In this document: in pieces, positions 53,014 to 61,466 of the stretch
Numbering within the stretch: position 1 is the stretch's first letter
Layout of the letters: every line of letters starts with the position of its first letter
From: Shewanella pneumatophori
GTDB lineage: Bacteria > Pseudomonadota > Gammaproteobacteria > Enterobacterales > Shewanellaceae
Assembly (NCBI RefSeq): GCF_023283895.1
Contig: NZ_JAKILB010000011.1
Coordinates: forward strand, 1 to 64,000
Reading direction: 5' to 3'
DNA length: 64,000 nt
Translations under genes and position numbers: made by a program
The notes under the pieces: generated by a model
What the model saw: only the letters and a program-made list of their open reading frames with translations
The model's database searches: none
What the model was told of the DNA's origin: nothing

Positions 53014-56000
53014 ATGCCAAGCTTAAATCGCATCATACTTATCGACACTCACCTACCGGGAGTGGTTGAACTGGCTCTGGATGGCCACACCAATATTTGC
53101 GGAACTAACGCATCGGGTAAAACCACCTTGCAGCGTTTGGTACCGGTTTTTTATGGTGAATACCCAAGCCGAGTGGTGCCATCAACTCGTGATAGTTTTG
53201 AGCGCTGGTATTTACCCCATGATTCAAGCTTTATCATCTACGAATACATCAAGTCAGACGGCCTAGCTTATCAGGCTGTGTTGGCATCGGCAGGTGACGG
53301 TAAAGGCGTAAACTATCGCTTTATTGCTAAAGGCTTTGAGCTTGATGATTACATTAAGACCAAGCAAGGCGACAGTATTCAGTGTTACACCATGGCGGAA
53401 CTTGGCCGTGAGATGAAACGCGCAGGCGTTGCTGTGACGAACTTGCTCAATACTCGCGAGTTTAGAGCGATTATCCAAAACGATCGCGCGCTATTAAGCA
53501 CAGGTAGCAACCGCACCGAGCTACGTAATTACGCTCGCCAATTCTCACTGTGTGAAGCTGAGCATTCACTGCGCCACATTGAAAAACTAGCGAAAGCAGT
53601 GCACTCGAAAGAGGGGAAAATGGAAACGATCAAATCGATGATTGCTGCCATTTTAGAAGAAGACGGAGTTAATCCACCAAGCTCACGTTTAAACCCACAG
53701 CGTGTAGAAGCGTGGATCCGCGAAAGTCAGTTGATTCAAGGTTTCGAGCAAATTCGCCCGGAGTTTGAAAAGCTAGAGCAAGAGTTTGACCAACTGCTAA
53801 GTACCGAACAGCGCCTTGCGAGTTTACGCCGTGGTTACAGTAAAGATGAAACCACAGAAATTGAGCGTCAAGAACACCATCAAGATCTATCTAAAGCTTT
53901 CAACGCTCAGTTACGTCAGCTTGATGAAGACTGGAAAGAGCAGCGCGATGAGTTAAGCCTTGATCTGTCTGCCGCCAAAGGTGATGTGGCCAAATGTGAG
54001 CATGAGCTAGATGCGATTGAAGATCAGCATGCCAGTTTCCAAGATGCTGACATCGAGCAAGCTAAAGCTGATTTAGAGCAATTGCCTAGCTGGCGTGGCA
54101 GTTTAGAGAACTTAACTGAACGTCATAAGTTACAAACGGAAAAGCATCAAGACATTGAAGCGGCTTACAACGCTCGCCGTAGCAAAATTGGCGAAGGCCT
54201 AAACCGCGAATTAGAAACCTTGCATCAAGAGCAAGATAGCTTGCGTGAATCTCGCGACAAGCAAAGAGAAGTTGGCCGCGGTGAACTGGCAGAGCTTGAG
54301 CAACAATGGCGTGAGTCGACCGAAAAGGGTCAGGCGCAATTTAGCGAGCAAGCTTACCAGCTCAAAGTCAATGCCGCTGAGCTTAAAGTGCGTGTCGATA
54401 GCGTCACTTATTCTGAAGAAGAAAAGCTGGCTTTAGCGGTATTCGATGAGCGCATATCCGGCGCCGATGAAGAGCAAGAAGCTTGTAACGCTAAAGTCGA
54501 TCGCCTATCGAGCGAGGAGCGCAAACTTAGAGCCAAACGCGATCAAGCCAATGAAAGCTTGCGCGTTGCGGGCATTCGAGTAACCGAGCGTCAAAGTGAG
54601 CTTGAAGAACTGCAACATATTCTGTTTCCGCAGTCGCACACTTTACTTGAGTTTTTACGTAAAGAAGCCAGCGGCTGGGAAAACACCTTAGGTAAGGTGA
54701 TTAACTCAGAACTGCTACATCGCAGCGACCTGCACCCAAGCATTAGTGGCGACAGCCTTGATGCATTGTACGGTATCGCATTGGATTTAAAAGCGATTGA
54801 AGCGCCAGAGTATGCCGCCTCAGAGCAAGAGTTAAGAGTGAAGCATGCCGCAGCCGAAGAAGCATTATCTAGCGCCAAAGAGTTGCAAGCAGAAGCTGAA
54901 GATCAGTTAGTTGCTGCTAATACTGAGCTAGATAAATTGCTGCGTGAACTGACGTTTGCGCGCACCGCTTACAAAAATAGCCGTGATGATTTACGCCGTT
55001 TGTTTGACGATAAACGTGCGGAACAAGAAAAGATTAACCAAGCGCTGAACGAGCGTAAAGCGGCTTCGCAAAAGCAACTTGCGCGCATTGATAGTGATAT
55101 CAAGCAGCTACAAGGTCAGCAACAAGAGTGGCTCGAAGAGCAAAAAGAGCAAGCGTTAGAAGCGCGCATGGAAAAGAATGCTTACTGGCAAGAAGTGGTT
55201 GGCGCATTAGACAATCAGCTTGGCCAAGTCAAAGGCAATATTCAAAACCGCCGTGACCACGCCGCAAGTGAGCAAAAAGCCTGTGAGCAGTGGTACAAAA
55301 ACGAGCTTAAATCTCGCGGCGTCGACGAAGCTAAAATCGTGGCGCTTAAAGCAGAAATTCGCACCCTTGAAAGTAATATTTCCAAGGCTGAGCAGCGCCG
55401 CAGTGAAGTACTGCGTTATGACGACTGGTATCAGCACACTTGGCTACAACGTAAGCCAAAGCTGCAATCAGAGCTGAGCAAGGTTAAGCATGCAAGTCTT
55501 GATTTAGAGCAGCAGCTCAAATCTAAGTCTAACGAAATCAAAACCAAGCGTAATGAGCTTGAAGCCGAGCGTAAGCAGTCAGATGCGGTGCAAATTGAAG
55601 CGTCTGAAAACCTCACTAAGCTGCGCAGCGTAATGCGTAAACTTAGCGAGCTTAAACTGCCGCCGAACAATGAAGATGCGCAAGGCAGCTTAACTGAGCG
55701 TTTACGCCAAGGTGAAGACCAGCTATTGAAGCGTGATTCGTTAATGGGCTCAGTAAAGCAATATGTAGAGCACTTTGACTCTGTGATTGCTAGCAAGTCA
55801 GGTTCAGGTTTATCTGAAACCTGGGAGCGCGCCCGTGAGGAATCAAGCTTTGTAAATGATAAAGGCATTCGTATCTTAGATTACCGCAAGCTAGTGCCAC
55901 AGCTTGAGCAGCTGCTGAACGTGATGGTGCCACAATCGGTAATGGCGCTGCGTGAGCAAGGACGGATCTTCGGTGTCGACTTAACCGCGTTTTATGATGT

Positions 56001-56688
56001 ACTTGCGGATATCGACCGCCGTATCGCCTCACAAAGTGCGCGTATTACCCGTGAAGTGGGTGAAGAGCTGTTCCTTGATGGCGTATCAGAATCAGCTGTT
56101 AAAATTCGTTCTCGCATTAGCGAGTTAGAATTCTGGCCTGAGCTAGAGCTATTTGTAAAAGCCTTTAAGCGCTGGAAAGCCGATGGCTTTAACGACTTGC
56201 CAGGTGAGGATTACACCAACAGCATGCGCCGCGCATTGGATATTATTGGCCGCGCGGCACTGTCTGGTGGTATTGCCAAGCTACTTGAAATCGAGCTACG
56301 CCTGAAAGAAGGTAACAGTGACTTAGTTATTCGTACCGACAGACAGTTAAACGAGTCATCGAGCCATGGTATGGCGTACCTGATCCTATGTAAGTTCCTA
56401 TTGGCCTTTACCCGCTTATTACGTGGCCGTGCAGAAGTCACCATTCATTGGCCGATTGATGAATTAGGTACACTGCATCACGGTAACGTGAAGAAGATAT
56501 TTGATGCCTGTGAAAACAACAATATTTCAGTATTGGGTGCATTCCCTAACCCTGAATCAGAAGTACTGAACCTGTTTGCTAATCGCTACATCATTAATAA
56601 ACAAACTAAAAAACTGCAGGTGGTTAAGCCTCAAGTTAATCCTATCGCCGATAAACTGAATCAGCGACGTGCACAGGAGGCCGTGTAA
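53014..56688 (+). CDS. SMC-like ATPase, DUF3584/MksB-type condensin subunit
   Basis: A 1224-residue structural-maintenance type protein. Residues 30-38 GTNASGKTT are Walker A. Long coiled coils (about 230-520 and 610-930, rich in Glu, Lys, Gln) surround a hinge-like globular part (about 535-603, LFPQSHTLLEF to APEYAAS). The C-terminal head has a degenerate signature ESSSHGM (from E1114) and Walker B with WPIDELG (D1149, E1150). This matches MukB/MksB-like proteins of the DUF3584 group, which compact or organise DNA. The ATG at 53014 has TAAGGA five bases before it; one at 52975 is weaker. Stop overlaps the next start as TAATG. No JetD-like nuclease is downstream, so it is not a full Wadjet system. 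Confidence 0.8.
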   Translation: MPSLNRIILIDTHLPGVVELALDGHTNICGTNASGKTTLQRLVPVFYGEYPSRVVPSTRDSFERWYLPHDSSFIIYEYIKSDGLAYQAVLASAGDGKGVNYRFIAKGFELDDYIKTKQGDSIQCYTMAELGREMKRAGVAVTNLLNTREFRAIIQNDRALLSTGSNRTELRNYARQFSLCEAEHSLRHIEKLAKAVHSKEGKMETIKSMIAAILEEDGVNPPSSRLNPQRVEAWIRESQLIQGFEQIRPEFEKLEQEFDQLLSTEQRLASLRRGYSKDETTEIERQEHHQDLSKAFNAQLRQLDEDWKEQRDELSLDLSAAKGDVAKCEHELDAIEDQHASFQDADIEQAKADLEQLPSWRGSLENLTERHKLQTEKHQDIEAAYNARRSKIGEGLNRELETLHQEQDSLRESRDKQREVGRGELAELEQQWRESTEKGQAQFSEQAYQLKVNAAELKVRVDSVTYSEEEKLALAVFDERISGADEEQEACNAKVDRLSSEERKLRAKRDQANESLRVAGIRVTERQSELEELQHILFPQSHTLLEFLRKEASGWENTLGKVINSELLHRSDLHPSISGDSLDALYGIALDLKAIEAPEYAASEQELRVKHAAAEEALSSAKELQAEAEDQLVAANTELDKLLRELTFARTAYKNSRDDLRRLFDDKRAEQEKINQALNERKAASQKQLARIDSDIKQLQGQQQEWLEEQKEQALEARMEKNAYWQEVVGALDNQLGQVKGNIQNRRDHAASEQKACEQWYKNELKSRGVDEAKIVALKAEIRTLESNISKAEQRRSEVLRYDDWYQHTWLQRKPKLQSELSKVKHASLDLEQQLKSKSNEIKTKRNELEAERKQSDAVQIEASENLTKLRSVMRKLSELKLPPNNEDAQGSLTERLRQGEDQLLKRDSLMGSVKQYVEHFDSVIASKSGSGLSETWERAREESSFVNDKGIRILDYRKLVPQLEQLLNVMVPQSVMALREQGRIFGVDLTAFYDVLADIDRRIASQSARITREVGEELFLDGVSESAVKIRSRISELEFWPELELFVKAFKRWKADGFNDLPGEDYTNSMRRALDIIGRAALSGGIAKLLEIELRLKEGNSDLVIRTDRQLNESSSHGMAYLILCKFLLAFTRLLRGRAEVTIHWPIDELGTLHHGNVKKIFDACENNNISVLGAFPNPESEVLNLFANRYIINKQTKKLQVVKPQVNPIADKLNQRRAQEAV

Positions 56689-57341
56689 TGAGCCAAACAA
56701 CCGAAACCACCATCGTAGGTACTAGCGCCCTAATCGAGCGTTTGCTTAAAGGTCAGTTTATTTGTCGCACGACCGACGAAGATGGCTGGCGTGCACTAAA
56801 AAGCCCGTCAACCCGTGACCATGTTGAGCAGTATTTAAATCAGATTAACCGCACCATAGGCTCTGCCGGCGAAGGCGAAGTGTTTTTCTGTGGCTATCAG
56901 CAAATTGGCGATGGCGAGCGTAAGGTGATTTCATCGCAGTTTAAAGATATCTGTAATGCGCTTATTCCGCTGGTAGAGTGGTTAGTGTTAGTGCAAGAGG
57001 GCAGCGGCCAAGATGCACCGCTATCTGAAGGTGTTGCGGTACGTTTAACTGAGCTGCAAACTCGCATTGAAGACACTCCAGCCTTTCGTGAGCAATTGGC
57101 TAAAATCAGCCATTACCGCCTGTTTGGCTCAACCAGTACTAACGTTGATGCACAAATCAAACTGGTGTTTAAGCGCTTAGTTGAGCTGGGCTATTTGACT
57201 CGTCCTAACAGTGAAAAGCAGATTTACATTGCCACTGGTAAGTTAGATTACTTGTACGAAGTGATCCGCTTTATCGACGAAACCGAAGGCTTAAGTCTCG
57301 AAGCACAAGCTGAAACCGCGACCCAAAGGGATTTGGTTTAA
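56688..57341 (+). CDS. MksE/MukE-like condensin subunit
   Basis: A 217-residue soluble protein in the middle of the SMC operon. It starts inside the stop of the SMC gene and reads as a small winged-helix protein: LIERLLKGQFICRTTDEDGW near the N-terminus and FKRLVELGYLTRPNSEKQIYI near residues 160-180, as in the paired WH domains of MukE-type kite proteins. Such subunits bind the kleisin and the SMC head and sometimes DNA. Assignment rests on size, fold impression and operon position; sequence similarity to E. coli MukE is not visible. Confidence 0.65.
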   Translation: MSQTTETTIVGTSALIERLLKGQFICRTTDEDGWRALKSPSTRDHVEQYLNQINRTIGSAGEGEVFFCGYQQIGDGERKVISSQFKDICNALIPLVEWLVLVQEGSGQDAPLSEGVAVRLTELQTRIEDTPAFREQLAKISHYRLFGSTSTNVDAQIKLVFKRLVELGYLTRPNSEKQIYIATGKLDYLYEVIRFIDETEGLSLEAQAETATQRDLV

Positions 57342-57342
57342 T

Positions 57343-58563
57343 ATGAGCAGTAACTTACACCAAGCGGGTGTTAAGCTGCTAAAACAGCTTGGACGCCACG
57401 CAGAACTGGTGATGGACGTATATTTATCGGGCTCAGTGTCGGTGGATGAGAGTAACGCCTCAGCCATCGATAAGCTGCAAAAGAGCGATATTTTATGGCG
57501 ACCAGCGCCGGAGCAAGAACTCCGCTTAAAACGTTCAGTACGTGCTTTGCTAGAAGAAGCCTTGAGCGATGAGCGTAACCGTCAAATCGACTCTAATGTT
57601 GGCTCGTCATTGGCCACCATTAAAACGTTGGCCGACCACTACAAAGAAGCGCGCCACAATGTGGATTTCAGCGCATCAGAAGCCTATCTCGCTGACTTAA
57701 GCGAGCACGTTTATAGCTTTGCCGATGGTCTGCGTTATTCTATTCGTGTGCTGTGGAGCCGTATTAACAACGAGTTTGGCTACGTTGGCAGTATTAACGC
57801 CAAAATTCGTGAAAACGAATTAGCTCAAAGCCAAGTGACCGAGTTGCTGAACGGTTTAGAGATGTTCCAGTTTAGTGAGCTAGGGGAAATTGCGGGTGAT
57901 ATCCGTGAGCTGCGTAAGCTGCTGGTAACCACACTGCAAGAAACCTTGAGTGACTGTACTCAAGAGCTGAGTGTGGTGCAGGCGCGTCTGCTTGAGCTAC
58001 TGGGTCGTTTCCGCCAAATTCGCGGTCGTACTCGTTTGCTAAAGGGCTGGTTGCTGTATACCGACTTACATCCAGATTATAAGCCTGCAGATCATGTTAG
58101 CCATAAGCAATTGCCTGCGCTGTTTAACCTCGCAGAGCCATTATTGGCACCAGCGGCGGTGGATGTAAGCAATCATGGTTTAGAGCCTGAGTTACTTGAG
58201 ATTGTATCTAGCATTAAACGTATTGATCGTTTAAGTGATGTGGGTTCACAACGCGAGCAAGATGTATCGGTTGATCTGACGCAAGCGGAAGATTTTGATA
58301 TTCCAGATAACCCATTAAAGCTAGCGGTAGATGGTTATTTCTGTGCTGTGATTGATTCAGGTAAGAGCCAGTCGGCACTTGAATACCTTGATGAGCAACA
58401 GTTACCTTGGGATAGAGAGTCTTGGCTTTACCAAGTCATTTGCGGCTATGAAGGCTTGCCTGAAGAGCATCGTAGCTACTTTGAGTTAGAGCATATTGGT
58501 GAACCAGACCCAGTGTATACCGGTAACTTTATCATTAAAGATGTCGAGCTGTGGCTGGCTTAG
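57343..58563 (+). CDS. MksF/kleisin-like condensin subunit
   Basis: A 406-residue acidic protein, third gene of the operon, starting two bases after the MksE-like stop. The N-terminal half is helical with a possible winged helix (HAELVMDVYLSGSVSVDESNASAIDKLQKSDILW region), then long helices around residues 90-240 and a C-terminal globular part (PDPVYTGNFIIKDVELWLA). The size and order fit a MukF/MksF kleisin linking the SMC heads. No enzymatic motif is present. I infer the role from the operon; direct homology to MukF is not evident by eye. Followed by a terminator. Confidence 0.6.
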   Translation: MSSNLHQAGVKLLKQLGRHAELVMDVYLSGSVSVDESNASAIDKLQKSDILWRPAPEQELRLKRSVRALLEEALSDERNRQIDSNVGSSLATIKTLADHYKEARHNVDFSASEAYLADLSEHVYSFADGLRYSIRVLWSRINNEFGYVGSINAKIRENELAQSQVTELLNGLEMFQFSELGEIAGDIRELRKLLVTTLQETLSDCTQELSVVQARLLELLGRFRQIRGRTRLLKGWLLYTDLHPDYKPADHVSHKQLPALFNLAEPLLAPAAVDVSNHGLEPELLEIVSSIKRIDRLSDVGSQREQDVSVDLTQAEDFDIPDNPLKLAVDGYFCAVIDSGKSQSALEYLDEQQLPWDRESWLYQVICGYEGLPEEHRSYFELEHIGEPDPVYTGNFIIKDVELWLA

Positions 58564-58580
58564 CCGCGCAGATAAACGAT

Positions 58581-58611
58581 AAAAAAAGCACCTTTTAAAG
58601 GTGCTTTTTTT
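58581..58611 (+). terminator. Intrinsic terminator after the Mks-like operon
   Basis: AAAAAAAGCACC-TTTTAAA-GGTGCTTTTTTT is a strong stem with a long T-run. Confidence 0.9.
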
Positions 58612-59011
58612 ATGAGCATTAATCGGTGTATTTTGCTCTTGGTAGTAAATGATCGCTGTTTAGGGTTTTATTTGTGGTTGAAGTGTCTTTCTTGGTGTGT
58701 GTTTTTAGCGGTTTACTCTAATTGGTTTTTAATTTTCTGTGGGGAAAATGCTGCTATTTTGTTGCTGGTGTAAAAGTTATGCCTACGGTAGTCAAACCGT
58801 CATCTCTATAAAGTTGTTTTATTTCAGCGGCTTGCTGTTGCTGGTGGCACTTGGTTACACAGGTGTTTCAAAAACTAATTGCCGTGTTTGCATTGAAATT
58901 TGTGCCAGCATGTTTCACTATCCCTGCCACAAAGAGATGAAAATCAATAATTCATCAACATTGAAGGCAATAGAAGGCATGCATTTAAGACATGTCCAAT
59001 AAGGCAAGCAA
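58612..59011. other. Intergenic region before the SDF symporter
   Basis: 400 bp. A possible 87-residue Cys-rich frame (58739-59002) has no binding site and no family resemblance and is not accepted. The promoter of the symporter should lie here; nothing else stands out. Confidence 0.45.
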
Positions 59012-60256
59012 ATGACAAAATCACTTTCGACTAGGATCTTTATCGGTCTTTTTTCAGGGCTTATTTTTGGCTCTATCATTCAATACTTACTTGCAGACGT
59101 CAGTTTATTCTCTGGCACTATCGTAGATTTAGCCTCTGGCGCAGGCACCATGTTCGTCAATATGATCATGATGTTAGTTGTGCCATTAGTATTCGTCAGC
59201 ATTGTTTGCGGTGTGTGCGAGCTTAAAGATCTCAACAGCTTTGGCCGCTTGGGCGGTAAAACATTCGGTTTCTATATTATCAATACCTTAGTGGCGATAT
59301 TTGCTGCTCTTGGGGTGGCGCTATTACTCGCTCCAGGTAAAGGCGTTGATATGGGCAGCAATGGCGGCGTGGATATTGTTGCTACCGAACTGCCTAACTT
59401 AGTTGATTTAGTGGTTAGCATAGTGCCGAGCAACCCAATTGCAGCCTTTAGCTCTGGCAACATGCTGCAAGTTATCTTTATGGCGCTATTACTTGGCGGC
59501 GTGATTAAGTCTCTTGGCGATGCAGCGCAAAGCGCGGTGAATGGCTTCCAAGTGGCTAACAAGATCATGATGAAGCTTATTAGCGTTGTAATGCAGTTAG
59601 CGCCAATAGGTGTATTCGCCTTGATGCTTAAGCTTGGTGCAACCTTAGAAGCGGCAATCTTTGGCAGCGTCGTTGAATACCTAGCATTGATTTTAGGCTT
59701 GCTGCTACTGTGGATCTTTGTGGTTTATCCATTTGCTGTTGGCTTGTTTACGCAAACCTCAGCAAAAGAGTTCCGCGCTAAGACCCGTGAGCAAATTTTA
59801 TTCTCGCTATCTACTGCTAGCTCAAATGCGACTATTCCTGTGACTATGCGCACTTTGACTGAAAAGCTTGGTGTTAACCGTGCAGTTGCTGGTTTTGGTG
59901 TACCGCTTGGGGCAACCATGAACATGGGCGGCGTATCGATTTATATCACTATCGCTATCTTCTTTGTGGCTAACGCTTATGGCGCACCCATTACGATGGA
60001 GCAGTTGCCAGCATTAATGTTCAGCATCTTCTTATTGTCTGTTGGCGCTGGTGGCGTTCCAGGTGGTGGCATGGTAATGATTGGTGTGCTTATCCATCAG
60101 ATGGGCTTGCCAGTAGAAGCCTTTGCGATTGTTGCAGCATTAGACCGTCTAATCGATATGGTACTGACCTCTTGTAACGTGGTTGGTGACACAGCTGTGT
60201 TAACTATCGTTGATGAAACAGAAAAGGCAAGTGACGTTAAGCTAGCAACGGCTTAA
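59012..60256 (+). CDS. Dicarboxylate/amino acid:cation symporter (SDF family)
   Basis: A 414-residue carrier of the glutamate/aspartate/C4-dicarboxylate family (DAACS, GltP/DctA fold). The re-entrant loop STASSNATIPVTMRTL, the helix NMGGVSIYITIAIFFVANAYG and the second loop with GGVPGGGMVMIGVL are intact, and DRLIDMVLTSCNVVGD in the last helix carries the Asp and Asn that bind substrate and sodium. The exact substrate is not clear; the Thr-to-Ser pattern leaves both dicarboxylates and amino acids possible. AAGGCAAGCAA precedes the ATG. Ended by its own terminator; the two-component pair further on may or may not control it. Confidence 0.88.
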   Translation: MTKSLSTRIFIGLFSGLIFGSIIQYLLADVSLFSGTIVDLASGAGTMFVNMIMMLVVPLVFVSIVCGVCELKDLNSFGRLGGKTFGFYIINTLVAIFAALGVALLLAPGKGVDMGSNGGVDIVATELPNLVDLVVSIVPSNPIAAFSSGNMLQVIFMALLLGGVIKSLGDAAQSAVNGFQVANKIMMKLISVVMQLAPIGVFALMLKLGATLEAAIFGSVVEYLALILGLLLLWIFVVYPFAVGLFTQTSAKEFRAKTREQILFSLSTASSNATIPVTMRTLTEKLGVNRAVAGFGVPLGATMNMGGVSIYITIAIFFVANAYGAPITMEQLPALMFSIFLLSVGAGGVPGGGMVMIGVLIHQMGLPVEAFAIVAALDRLIDMVLTSCNVVGDTAVLTIVDETEKASDVKLATA

Positions 60257-60293
60257 GCAAGCAGATTGCCATAGCATCTTTAGTTTCGCTAAT

Positions 60294-60327
60294 AAACGGC
60301 TTCCATTTAATGGAAGCCGTTTTTTTA
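60294..60327 (+). terminator. Intrinsic terminator after the SDF symporter
   Basis: AAACGGCTTCC-ATTTAAT-GGAAGCCGTTT followed by TTTT. Confidence 0.9.
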
Positions 60328-60482
60328 GGTGAGGTAGTGCAAGAACCTTAATTAGAATTAATTAAGCGTTAAAGCTAAGTCAATAATGTAAACGCTACAC
60401 TGCTGTGCAAACTAACACTGGTAAAGCAATTATCGCCAGTTTCAACATTATTACACTCCTTGCTGAGATCTCGATTAACACA

Positions 60483-61412
60483 ATGAACAACAGACGTAAT
60501 TTTATTAAGAAAACCCTGCTAATTGGCGCAGGCTTGTCGCTTTCTCCTATTCCAACAATGGCTTCTAATCTTGACGAAAAGAATATTGTTAAAGCGCCAT
60601 TATTTACTCCAGATCTAGCTCAATTAAGAAAACTAGCTACAGTGATTGTTGGAGAATTACCGCAAGGTCTTAATATTATTCGTATTGCTGACACAACTCG
60701 TCCAGCTAGCGTTGTGGTCAAAGGTGGCGATCCTAAGCGTAAAATCAAGCTTGAGCGTACGGCGTATCAACTTGAGTACACCAATGGCACGATTATGCTT
60801 GATAGTGGCATGGATGAGGCTACTCACCTGCATTTTGGCAAGGGGGGGAATTTCTATCCTGACAGTTATGCTACGCTGCAGCAAGCGTTGAAAAAAGCCA
60901 ATATGATTGTATTGAGTCATTATCATGGTGACCATGTTGCAGGTGTTGTGCGCTCGCCTTATTTTGATGAGATTGCGCATAAGGTCTGGACCTCAACTAA
61001 AACTGCGGAGTTGATGATTAATCGCCCACATAAACCAACACTGAAAATTGCTGCAGATAAAGTTAATCAGTTTATGATTTCAGATTTTGATACATACCAG
61101 CCTATTGCGCCGGGAATTGTCGCGATTAATACCCCAGGGCACTCAGCAGATTCGAAAATGTTCTATATCCGCTTACAGTCAGGACAAGAGTTTATTCATA
61201 GTGTTGATACCGGCTGGGCGATGGAAAATATCACTCGTAACAGCATGAAAAATGCGTCTTGGATTAAAGAAGATGAGAAGCAAATTATGGCGCAGTTTGC
61301 TTGGTTAAATCGATTGATGGCAACCGAAAAAGACCTGATAGTTTTATGTGCTCACGATTCTGGTCAGTATATTAATTTAAGAAAGCAGGGTATTTTGGGC
61401 GACATCGTCTAA
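60483..61412 (+). CDS. Tat-exported metallo-beta-lactamase-fold hydrolase
   Basis: A 309-residue periplasmic protein. The N-terminus NRRNFIKKTLLIGAGLSLSP has the twin-arginine pattern (RRNF), so it is exported folded, probably after loading metal. The fold's metal ligands are all visible: SHYHGDH (H146, H148, D150, H151), TPGHS (H220), VDTGW (Asp) and CAHD. Overall resembles glyoxalase II/lactonase-like hydrolases; the substrate is unknown. The ATG at 60483 gives a proper signal; an upstream ATG at 60405 would bury it behind 26 residues. It is not obviously linked to its neighbours. Confidence 0.8.
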   Translation: MNNRRNFIKKTLLIGAGLSLSPIPTMASNLDEKNIVKAPLFTPDLAQLRKLATVIVGELPQGLNIIRIADTTRPASVVVKGGDPKRKIKLERTAYQLEYTNGTIMLDSGMDEATHLHFGKGGNFYPDSYATLQQALKKANMIVLSHYHGDHVAGVVRSPYFDEIAHKVWTSTKTAELMINRPHKPTLKIAADKVNQFMISDFDTYQPIAPGIVAINTPGHSADSKMFYIRLQSGQEFIHSVDTGWAMENITRNSMKNASWIKEDEKQIMAQFAWLNRLMATEKDLIVLCAHDSGQYINLRKQGILGDIV

Positions 61413-61425
61413 ATTGCAGATTAAC

Positions 61426-61452
61426 AATGCCAGCATCACGCTGGCATTTTTG
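61426..61452. terminator. Terminator between hydrolase and response regulator genes
   Basis: AATGCCAGC-ATCAC-GCTGGCATT with T-run on the + strand between two convergent genes. Confidence 0.85.
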
Positions 61453-61466
61453 TTAGTCGCGTAAAG

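Noticed and set aside
53014..58563. Complete Wadjet (JetABCD) plasmid defence system
   Set aside because: Only the three condensin-like genes are present and in reverse order. No gene for a JetD-like toprim nuclease follows; the operon ends in a strong terminator at 58581.
58739..59002. 87-residue Cys-rich frame before the SDF symporter
   Set aside because: No ribosome binding site, atypical composition and no family resemblance; it most likely is promoter region.
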